64,000 nt of DNA from Planococcus ruber (GTDB lineage: Bacteria > Bacillota > Bacilli > Bacillales_A > Planococcaceae). Where the stretch lies: NCBI RefSeq assembly GCF_022819085.1, contig NZ_JALHAG010000009.1, forward strand, positions 62,001 through 126,000, in the 5' to 3' direction. The position numbers were made by a program, and so were the translations under genes. The notes beneath the pieces were generated by a model. The model was not told the DNA's origin. It did not search any database and saw only the letters and a list, made by a program, of their open reading frames with translations. Shown here in pieces: positions 56,904 to 64,000 of the stretch (position 1 is its first letter; each line of letters begins with the position of its first letter).

Positions 56904-58082
56904 TTATTCGATTGTCAGGTAGCGGACAAGAACCGTACCGGTTTTTGTTTCGCCATGGATCAGTAATGGAGCTGCAACAGCTTCCCCGCTGTCTTTCGAG
57001 AAGCGGATGGATTTCTGCATAAACTGCCCTTGCTCATGGGTGTTTTCCACATCTGCCAATAAGACATCCATTTTTCCTAAGTTGGAAGAAACTTCGCCTC
57101 TGAGCGGCAGATGGGACGGGATGTAGATTTCCAAATTGCCCGCAATGGTCTTCGCTTCCACTTTGCGTGCTTCTTTGCATCTTGACGTTACGACGACATT
57201 GCCGTTTAACGACTTCGCTTCAACCGTTTGAATATCGCCGTCTATATAAATGCGGCCATTCAGCGTTTCCGTTTCTAGGAATTTCCCTGTGGCTTCCTGG
57301 ACTTGGATGGCTCCATTCGCCGTTTCCAGTTCCGCATCATCGAAATTGCTGTTCTTCAAATCGATTTTCCCGTTCGCGGTTTTCACTTTGACCAATGCCG
57401 CATCAATGCGCTTCATTGTAAATCCGCCGTTGAACAAACGGGCTGTAATGTGGTCATACGTTTTCGCAGGGACATAAAGAACGACATTTACTTGAGTCGT
57501 TTTCATGTCGCTGATGATCCGCAGCTTTTGGTTATCTGCAATAAAAACAAATTTATCCAGGAAATCTTCTCTCGCTTGCATTTCCGATTCTGCACGGAAT
57601 GCTTTAACGGTACATTCAGCCCGGATGGTCTCATCTTGCGAAGCAAAAATTTCAAGCTGCCCGTTCGCTAAATCCGCAATGATGTTATCAATCGCTAAAT
57701 TCTCCTCGCGGAACGTATGGCTGAATTGGATCGCTTCACCGAAAGGCGAATCAAAATCCATGGTTTTCAATTTGCTTACCGAACTTTGCATAAATGTCAT
57801 CATGCGGTCGCCCAATTGATTGAAATCCTTCGAAACGTTCTTCGAAAAATCTTTCGTCACGTTTTTGGAAACATCTTTTGAGAATCTTTTGATCATGTCT
57901 TCTGGTCTGAATAATCCACGCTTCCCGCGTTTTTCACGGTATTCATTGCGGCCATAAGAAGAATCACGAGATGATTCCTGGTTTCCGCCGCCGTCAATCG
58001 CTCTCAGCAATTCAACCGCTTCTCTCGCCGTAATCGTACCATTTTCGACCATATCCAATATGCGTTCTTTTTCACTTTGCAT
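56904..58082 (-). CDS. YvlB-like protein (DUF4097, N-terminal SHOCT-like helix)
   Basis: 392 residues. The N-terminus ERILDMVENGTITAREAVELL is a short helical recognition segment of the type found in YvlB and LiaF-linked proteins; a basic KDVSKNVTKDFSKNVSKDF region follows, then a DUF4097 beta-helix with repeats (TANGKIDLKNS, LNGRIYIDGD, LNGNVVVTS). Probably part of an envelope-stress response. ATG 58082 behind GAGGAGG. It precedes uvrA in orientation, as yvlB lies near uvrBA in B. subtilis. Confidence 0.8.
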   Translation of the reverse strand: MQSEKERILDMVENGTITAREAVELLRAIDGGGNQESSRDSSYGRNEYREKRGKRGLFRPEDMIKRFSKDVSKNVTKDFSKNVSKDFNQLGDRMMTFMQSSVSKLKTMDFDSPFGEAIQFSHTFREENLAIDNIIADLANGQLEIFASQDETIRAECTVKAFRAESEMQAREDFLDKFVFIADNQKLRIISDMKTTQVNVVLYVPAKTYDHITARLFNGGFTMKRIDAALVKVKTANGKIDLKNSNFDDAELETANGAIQVQEATGKFLETETLNGRIYIDGDIQTVEAKSLNGNVVVTSRCKEARKVEAKTIAGNLEIYIPSHLPLRGEVSSNLGKMDVLLADVENTHEQGQFMQKSIRFSKDSGEAVAAPLLIHGETKTGTVLVRYLTIE

Positions 58083-58198
58083 GTATTGCGGCCTCCTCTT
58101 CGCCGAACTCTTGATCAGCCAGCGCTTTGCTTCTGCCGGCTGAACAAAATCCAAGCTGAATGTTCTACTTATTCATACGTTTACTGACTGGAAAAGTT

Positions 58199-61081
58199 TC
58201 ATTTTGCTGCTTTTTTCTTGCTTGTCGCTTTTTTGACTTTCGCATCGGTACGGGCACGATCCCGTTCCAAAATCGGGCCAAGGTATTTGCCGGTATAAGA
58301 TTTCTTTACAGCAGCTATATCTTCTGGGGTACCTGTCGCCAGAATCGTGCCCCCTTTGTCGCCGCCTTCCGGCCCAAGGTCAATAATATGGTCCGCAGTC
58401 TTGATGACATCAAGATTATGTTCGATGGTTAAGACCGTATCGCCATTGTCGACTAAGCGTTGGAGCACGAGAAGGAGCCTTGAAATGTCATCCGCATGGA
58501 GTCCCGTCGTCGGTTCATCCAAGATATAGAAGGATTTGCCGTTCGAGCGTTTATGCAGCTCGGAAGCCAGTTTGACCCGCTGCGCTTCGCCTCCGGACAG
58601 AGTGGTTGCCGGTTGGCCTAAAGTAATATAGCCCAAGCCGACATCGACGATGGTTTTTAGCTTGCGGTGAATTTTTGGATGGTGCTCGAAAAATTGCGAC
58701 GCTGCTTCCACCGTCATTTCCAATACGTCGGATATGCTCTTGTCTTTGTATTTCACTTCCAGCGTTTCCCGGTTATAGCGTTTTCCATGGCAAATTTCAC
58801 ATGGGACATATACATCCGGAAGGAAGTGCATTTCTATTTTTATAATACCATCTCCGCGGCAGGCTTCACAGCGTCCACCCTTGATGTTGAAACTGAACCG
58901 CCCTTTTTTATAGCCGCGCACTTTCGCTTCGTTTGTCGATGCATACACATCGCGAATATCGTCGAACACCCCGGTATAAGTTGCCGGATTCGATCTTGGG
59001 GTACGGCCGATTGGCGATTGGTCGATATCGATGACTTTTTCCAACTCATCAATGCCTTCCAATGATTTGTGTTTGCCTGGTTTGATGCGTGCCCGGTTCA
59101 AGCGGCTTGCCAATGATTTATAAAGAATTTCATTGACCAAGGTACTTTTCCCAGAACCCGATACACCGGTAACCGCCACAAACAAGCCCAGTGGAATATC
59201 AATGTCCACATTCTTCAGGTTATTTTCACTGGCTCCGCGAATTGAAATTTTGCGGCCATCAGATTGCCGGCGCTCTGCTGGAATCGGGATGAACTTGGTT
59301 CCTTTCAAATACTGGCCAGTCAACGATTTTTTATTCTTCATGACTTTTTCCGGTGTGCCGGCAGCGATCACTTCTCCGCCGTGTACGCCTGCTCCGGGTC
59401 CGATATCAATTAAATAATCGGCTGCAAGCATTGTGTCTTCATCATGCTCGACGACGATGAGCGTATTGCCGAGATCACGCATATCTTTTAACGCTCCAAT
59501 CAACCGGTCATTGTCCCGCTGATGCAAGCCGATTGACGGTTCATCCAGGATGTACAAGACGCCGGTCAACCGTGAACCGATTTGTGTAGCGAGGCGAATG
59601 CGCTGCGCTTCTCCGCCCGATAGCGTGCCCGATGCACGATTCAGCGTCAAATAATCCAAGCCGACATTGATCAGGAAACTGACCCGTTCCCGGATTTCCC
59701 GCACAATCGCGTCGGCAATTTGAGCATCTTTTTCCGAAAGGACCAGCTTTGCAAAAAATTTATCCGCTTCGACAATCGAGAATTCAGAAACGGAACCGAT
59801 GTGCAGATCATTTACTTTAACTGCAAGCGATTCCGGTTTCAAGCGGTACCCTTTGCAAGTCGGACAAGGCTGTTCGCCCATGTATTTTTCCATTTGTTCC
59901 CGAGTCCAGTCAGAAGACGTTTCGCGGAAACGGCGGTCGACGTTCGTCAAGACCCCTTCAAAATGGATATGATTGTCCCGGATTTGGCCGTAGTCATTTT
60001 CATAACGGAAACGGATTTTGTCGTGTCCTGAGCCGTGAAGCAAAATTTGGATATGTTCTTCCGGCAATTCGTTCATCGGAACCGTCATGTCGATCTTATA
60101 ATGCTTGCATACCGCTTTCAGCATTTGCGGGTAATATTGCGAACTTGTCGGTTTCCAAGGCGCGATGGCATCCTGTTCGAGCGACAAACTCCAATCAGGA
60201 ATCACCAAATCAGGGTCCACTTCGAGCTTATGGCCAAGCCCGTCGCATTCCGGACAAGCGCCAAAAGGCGAGTTGAATGAAAACATCCGCGGTTCCAATT
60301 CACCGATTGAAAATCCGCAGATCGGGCATGCATGATGCTCGCTGAATAAGAGCTCTTCCTCTTCCATGACATCGACCAGCACGCGGCCTTCGCCTAAGCG
60401 CAATGCCGCTTCCAACGAATCGCTGAGGCGCGGGGCAATGCCTTCTTTCATGACGATGCGGTCAATGACCACTTCAATCGAATGTTTTTTATTTTTATCA
60501 AGATTGATGTCATCATCCAGATCGGTTAAGACGCCATCGATGCGCACCCGTACATATCCCTGCTTTTTAATGTCTTCCAGCATCTTCACATGCGTCCCTT
60601 TGCGCCCGGAAACCACTGGCGCTAAAACCTGCATTTTGGTCCGCTCCGGATATTCGAGCAAGCGGTCGACCATTTGTTCAATCGTCTGGGACGAAATTTC
60701 AATGCCATGGTTCGGGCAGATCGGTTTGCCGATCCGCGCATACATTAAACGCATATAATCGTAGATTTCAGTTACAGTCGCTACCGTAGACCTCGGATTC
60801 TTGCTGGTCGTTTTCTGGTCGATTGAAATGGCCGGCGATAGCCCTTCAATCAAATCGACATCCGGTTTGTCCATCTGCCCTAAAAATTGGCGGGCATAAG
60901 AAGACAGCGATTCGACGTAGCGCCGCTGCCCTTCTGCATAAATCGTATCAAAAGCCAATGAAGATTTTCCTGAACCGGAAAGGCCCGTCATCACCACAAG
61001 CTGATCGCGCGGGATGGTGACATCAATGTTTTTTAGATTGTGGGCTCTCGCCCCTTTTATACGTATTTCCTGGTTTTTCAA
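58199..61081 (-). CDS. uvrA: Excinuclease ABC subunit A
   Basis: 960 residues, two ABC ATPase domains: Walker [11 protein letters not shown] and [10 protein letters not shown], two LSGGEAQR signature motifs, and zinc fingers CPICG and [14 protein letters not shown]. Recognises DNA damage and loads UvrB. TTG 61081 start behind AAGGGTGA, 7 bases after uvrB. Confidence 0.98.
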   Translation of the reverse strand: MKNQEIRIKGARAHNLKNIDVTIPRDQLVVMTGLSGSGKSSLAFDTIYAEGQRRYVESLSSYARQFLGQMDKPDVDLIEGLSPAISIDQKTTSKNPRSTVATVTEIYDYMRLMYARIGKPICPNHGIEISSQTIEQMVDRLLEYPERTKMQVLAPVVSGRKGTHVKMLEDIKKQGYVRVRIDGVLTDLDDDINLDKNKKHSIEVVIDRIVMKEGIAPRLSDSLEAALRLGEGRVLVDVMEEEELLFSEHHACPICGFSIGELEPRMFSFNSPFGACPECDGLGHKLEVDPDLVIPDWSLSLEQDAIAPWKPTSSQYYPQMLKAVCKHYKIDMTVPMNELPEEHIQILLHGSGHDKIRFRYENDYGQIRDNHIHFEGVLTNVDRRFRETSSDWTREQMEKYMGEQPCPTCKGYRLKPESLAVKVNDLHIGSVSEFSIVEADKFFAKLVLSEKDAQIADAIVREIRERVSFLINVGLDYLTLNRASGTLSGGEAQRIRLATQIGSRLTGVLYILDEPSIGLHQRDNDRLIGALKDMRDLGNTLIVVEHDEDTMLAADYLIDIGPGAGVHGGEVIAAGTPEKVMKNKKSLTGQYLKGTKFIPIPAERRQSDGRKISIRGASENNLKNVDIDIPLGLFVAVTGVSGSGKSTLVNEILYKSLASRLNRARIKPGKHKSLEGIDELEKVIDIDQSPIGRTPRSNPATYTGVFDDIRDVYASTNEAKVRGYKKGRFSFNIKGGRCEACRGDGIIKIEMHFLPDVYVPCEICHGKRYNRETLEVKYKDKSISDVLEMTVEAASQFFEHHPKIHRKLKTIVDVGLGYITLGQPATTLSGGEAQRVKLASELHKRSNGKSFYILDEPTTGLHADDISRLLLVLQRLVDNGDTVLTIEHNLDVIKTADHIIDLGPEGGDKGGTILATGTPEDIAAVKKSYTGKYLGPILERDRARTDAKVKKATSKKKAAK

Positions 61082-61087
61082 GTTCCA

Positions 61088-63070
61088 TCACCCTTCCGCT
61101 TTCAATTCAAGCACAGTATCGCGAAGTTCGGCTGCCCGTTCGAAATCGAGGGCTTTTGCCGCTTCTTTCATTTCTGTTTCCAATAACGAAATCAGCTTCA
61201 GGCGGTCTTCTTTGTTGAGCTTTTTGCCTGCCGCTGCTTTTGTCACGTATTCTTCGGTTCCTTCCGCTGCGGTCGTCGCCCGGATAACATCGCGGATTTT
61301 CTTCTGGATGGTAACCGGCGTAATACCGTGTTTTTCATTGTATTCCGCTTGGATGGTTCGGCGTCGAGTCGTTTCCTCAATCGCTTTCGTCATCGAATCG
61401 GTCATCTTGTCCGCATACATGATGACGTGGCCGTTCGCGTTCCGGGCTGCCCGGCCCATCGTTTGGATCAATGACCGCTCAGAACGGAGGAAACCTTCCT
61501 TGTCTGCATCGAGAATGGTGACAAGCGACACTTCCGGAATATCCAATCCTTCACGAAGCAAGTTGATGCCGACCAGCACATCGTAGACACCCATCCGCAG
61601 CTCCCGGATAATTTCAATGCGTTCCAATGTTTTAATCTCGGAATGCAGGTAATTTACTTTCACGCCTGCCTCTTTCAAATAAGCCGTTAAGTCTTCCGAC
61701 ATTTTTTTGGTCAATGTCGTCACGAGTACCCGCTCATCCCGTTCCACACGCTGGCGGATTTCATCCATTAAATCATCGATTTGCCCTTCAATCGGCCGCA
61801 CTTCGATCGTTGGATCGAGCAAGCCTGTCGGACGGATGATCTGTTCGACCATTTCCGGCGTATGTTCAAGTTCATATGGCCCCGGCGTTGCTGATACGAA
61901 TACTGCTTGATGGATATGCTCTTCGAATTCATCGAAGGTCAATGGGCGGTTATCCATGGCAGACGGCAAACGGAAACCATGGTCCACAAGCACTTTTTTG
62001 CGCGCTTGGTCCCCATTGAACATGCCTCGGACTTGCGGCAATGTAACATGGCTTTCATCAACGACCAAGAGGAAATCTTCCGGGAAATAATCGATGAGTG
62101 TATACGGCTGAGCGCCCGGCGGACGTAAAGTCAAATGGCGGGAATAGTTTTCGATGCCTGAACAGAATCCCATCTCACGCATCATTTCAAGGTCGTAGCG
62201 CGTCCGCTGCTCTAAGCGCTGCGCCTCCAGCAATTTATCTTCTGCACGCATTTCTTTTAAGCGTTCTTCCAATTCCGCTTCAATATTGGCAATGGCTTTC
62301 GTCATCTTTTCTTCACCGGTCACAAAGTGGGATGCCGGATAAATGGCGACGTGTTCGCGCTCGCCGATAATTTCGCCGGTCAACGCATCCACTTCACGGA
62401 TCCGATCGATTTCGTCGCCAAAAAATTCGACACGCAAACAATGTTCGTCACGGGACGCCGGGAAAATTTCCACGACATCTCCGCGCACACGAAAAGTTCC
62501 GCGAATAAAATTGATGTCGTTGCGTTCATACTGGACATCAACCAATTTCCGGAGCAGCTGATTGCGTTCGATTTCCATTCCTTTTCGAAGAGAAACCACG
62601 AGTTCGCGGTATTCTTTTGGAGATCCGAGCCCGTAAATGCAGGATACCGAGGCAACGACGATGACATCGTCGCGTTCAAACAAAGAGCTTGTGGCAGAGT
62701 GCCGCAATTTATCAATTTCGTCGTTGATGCTGGCATCTTTTTCTATATAAGTATCCGATTGCGGAACGTATGCTTCCGGCTGATAGTAATCGTAGTAGCT
62801 GACAAAGTATTCGACCGCATTATCCGGAAAGAATTCTTTGAACTCGCTGTAAAGCTGGCCAGCTAATGTTTTGTTGTGGGCCATGATCAAAGTTGGCTTC
62901 TTCACTTGCTGAATGACATTGGACATCGTATACGTCTTCCCTGTCCCTGTCGCTCCAAGCAATGTCTGGCAGCGCTTGCCATTGATGATGCCTTTTGTCA
63001 GTTCCGCTATGGCTTGCGGTTGATCTCCGCCCGGTTCATAAGGGGCCTGGAGTTTAAATTCCTGTTTCAT
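61088..63070 (-). CDS. uvrB: Excinuclease ABC subunit B
   Basis: 660 residues: helicase-like motif [11 protein letters not shown], the beta-hairpin [12 protein letters not shown], helicase motifs (DESHVT, GRAARN) and the C-terminal UVR domain for UvrC binding ([15 protein letters not shown]). Nucleotide-excision repair. ATG 63070 behind GGGAGGACG. Co-transcribed with uvrA. Confidence 0.98.
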   Translation of the reverse strand: MKQEFKLQAPYEPGGDQPQAIAELTKGIINGKRCQTLLGATGTGKTYTMSNVIQQVKKPTLIMAHNKTLAGQLYSEFKEFFPDNAVEYFVSYYDYYQPEAYVPQSDTYIEKDASINDEIDKLRHSATSSLFERDDVIVVASVSCIYGLGSPKEYRELVVSLRKGMEIERNQLLRKLVDVQYERNDINFIRGTFRVRGDVVEIFPASRDEHCLRVEFFGDEIDRIREVDALTGEIIGEREHVAIYPASHFVTGEEKMTKAIANIEAELEERLKEMRAEDKLLEAQRLEQRTRYDLEMMREMGFCSGIENYSRHLTLRPPGAQPYTLIDYFPEDFLLVVDESHVTLPQVRGMFNGDQARKKVLVDHGFRLPSAMDNRPLTFDEFEEHIHQAVFVSATPGPYELEHTPEMVEQIIRPTGLLDPTIEVRPIEGQIDDLMDEIRQRVERDERVLVTTLTKKMSEDLTAYLKEAGVKVNYLHSEIKTLERIEIIRELRMGVYDVLVGINLLREGLDIPEVSLVTILDADKEGFLRSERSLIQTMGRAARNANGHVIMYADKMTDSMTKAIEETTRRRTIQAEYNEKHGITPVTIQKKIRDVIRATTAAEGTEEYVTKAAAGKKLNKEDRLKLISLLETEMKEAAKALDFERAAELRDTVLELKAEG

Positions 63071-63180
63071 AGTCAACGTCCTCCCGTTATATCGCTCTCT
63101 CTATTTTATCATATGCCCTAAAAATCCCCTAACAAAAAGCGAACGTATGTTTTTTCTGTTTTTTTCTTTTCCCGCCAATA

Positions 63181-63209
63181 AAAAAAACCGCTCACAAGGA
63201 GCGGTTTTC
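63181..63209 (-). terminator. Terminator after the IDEAL gene
   Basis: Arms AAAACCGCTC (63184-63193) and GAGCGGTTTT (63199-63208) followed by eight Ts on the minus strand. Confidence 0.85.
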
Positions 63210-63213
63210 TCAT

Positions 63214-63453
63214 TTAATCTTCATCACATTGCAGGCTCTGCAACTGTGCGGTATAAGTGGCGAATGATTGACGGTCATTATTGTCCAGGGCTTCATCGAT
63301 TAATGTCATGAGCTGAGCTTCCTGCTGCGAGCGGTGAACATGCTTTAGGAATAAATCCAGATAAATATCATTTAGGAGTTTTTCCGCTTCTGTAATCTTC
63401 TTTGTTTGAGCCATCGCTTTCATGAAATCAGCATAAGAATAATAGTTTTCCAT
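63214..63453 (-). CDS. IDEAL-domain small protein
   Basis: 79 residues. The C-terminal LIDEALDNNDRQSFATYTAQL matches the IDEAL motif (IDxAL...DxxxF) found in small Bacillus proteins of the YpiB/ComK-region kind. GGGGTGAAG lies before ATG 63453. Transcribed away from comK. Molecular role unknown. Confidence 0.75.
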   Translation of the reverse strand: MENYYSYADFMKAMAQTKKITEAEKLLNDIYLDLFLKHVHRSQQEAQLMTLIDEALDNNDRQSFATYTAQLQSLQCDED

Positions 63454-63567
63454 TCTTCTTCACCCCGAATGCTTTTCATTAGTATACATGAAAGCAATAG
63501 AAATAATCAATAACTTTTTTGAAAATTCTAATGAAATAGAAAAAATTTTATATTCCAATTAAATGCG

Positions 63568-63595
63568 TTGCTAAATTTCCATATTTTATTATAAT
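63568..63595 (+). promoter_or_regulatory. Candidate comK promoter
   Basis: TTGCTA (63568-63573), 16-base spacer, TATAAT (63590-63595). The intergenic region is AT-rich; ComK-type AT-boxes (AAAA-N5-TTTT) could not be placed with confidence. Confidence 0.5.
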
Positions 63596-63630
63596 GTTAT
63601 ATGTATAGTAAATTAAAGGGGTGTTTTATC

Positions 63631-64000
63631 ATGGGTAGAAGGAATCAAAATCCCATATCTTATACGGTGTGCAGCAACACTTACGCTCTTATGCCATACA
63701 TGGACGGCCACCGCGAGGGCACACGGGTAATTGAAGACCGCAGTGAATTCATAGTAGAAGAATCGGTTTATAAAACGGTCACTTCTTCCTGTTCGTTTTA
63801 CCGGGGATCTTTGGAAAGCGCAACGTTATATTCCCAGAAGGCCATCCGCGTCAAGCACAAACCGCCGGTCATTATCGGCGAATATTACGGCAATCCCTTG
63901 CTCTTCTTCCCGACGCATTCCCCGAAGAATAAAGATTCCGTCTGGTTTAACTTTGATGCCGTGGACCTTGTCGATACCGATGAAAGCGGAAAAGGAAGCA
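63631..64000 (+). CDS. comK: Competence transcription factor ComK, 3' end cut off by the window
   Basis: 123 codons visible of a protein usually about 190. YTVCSNTYALMPYMDGHREG, SSCSFYRGSLESA and IRVKHKPPVIIGEY align with the ComK family (the SxxFxGxS...KxxxxHKPPI region). ComK binds AT-boxes and activates the late DNA-uptake genes. ATG 63631 behind AAAGGGGTG. No earlier stop is seen; the rest of the gene is outside. Confidence 0.88.
   Translation, partial: MGRRNQNPISYTVCSNTYALMPYMDGHREGTRVIEDRSEFIVEESVYKTVTSSCSFYRGSLESATLYSQKAIRVKHKPPVIIGEYYGNPLLFFPTHSPKNKDSVWFNFDAVDLVDTDESGKGS

Overview
The window is chromosomal DNA from a low-to-moderate-GC Gram-positive bacterium of the order Bacillales. 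Most of it follows the Bacillus subtilis gene order closely: uvrBA, hprK-lgt-yvoD-ppaX-yvoF, hisZGDBHAFI, a TPR gene, trxB, yvcI-rapZ-yvcK-whiA-crh, clpP, cggR-gapA-pgk-tpiA-gpmI-eno, secG, est-rnr-smpB-ssrA. Cell-wall and regulatory details (a MurE-type ligase without the diaminopimelate motif, CggR, CtsR, ComK, HisZ) suit the Planococcaceae (Planococcus or a relative). The family is an inference; the order is secure. Nearly everything lies on the minus strand.

Layout from the left. 1-13.5 kb: a truncated YpcP-type 5'-3' exonuclease, a BCCT betaine transporter, an ECF sigma/anti-sigma pair with two downstream genes, then a long same-strand run of small accessory enzymes (two Nudix hydrolases, two P-loop kinases, a zinc phospholipase-like protein, an APH-like kinase, two HExxH-type metalloproteins, a metallophosphoesterase) mixed with unrecognised proteins. 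13.6-19.7 kb: a stand-alone MurE-type ligase, an aldo/keto reductase, an SLH-metallo-beta-lactamase-lamin-tail surface protein, a small membrane protein and an AraC-type regulator.

19.86-23.47 kb is a strikingly AT-rich cassette inserted just downstream of the tmRNA gene. It holds two divergent reverse transcriptases and, between them, a structured non-coding RNA element with an ACACACA tract. I interpret it as a defence-associated reverse transcriptase system of the DRT3 kind (Drt3a/UG3-like, Drt3b/UG8-like, plus ncRNA), here with the two RT genes facing away from each other. Inverted-repeat terminators bound it on both sides. This is the most interesting part of the window.

23.5-36.6 kb: trans-translation (ssrA, smpB, with rnr upstream), an esterase, secG, and the lower-glycolysis operon with its repressor CggR and a clear operator; then a glutaredoxin-like gene, tRNA-Arg(CCG), and clpP with a CtsR box. 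36.7-53.7 kb: carbon-signalling and envelope genes (crh, whiA, yvcK, rapZ), thioredoxin reductase, the complete his operon, and hprK-lgt-yvoD-ppaX-yvoF. HprK/P phosphorylates Crh, PpaX removes the pyrophosphate that HprK/P releases, and CggR reads the fructose-1,6-bisphosphate level, so much of the carbon-control circuitry sits together. 53.8-64 kb: the only sizeable plus-strand group (an amidase, a Tet(M)-like translational GTPase, a DUF1801 protein), a YvlB-like protein, uvrBA, an IDEAL-domain protein, and the beginning of comK running off the right edge.
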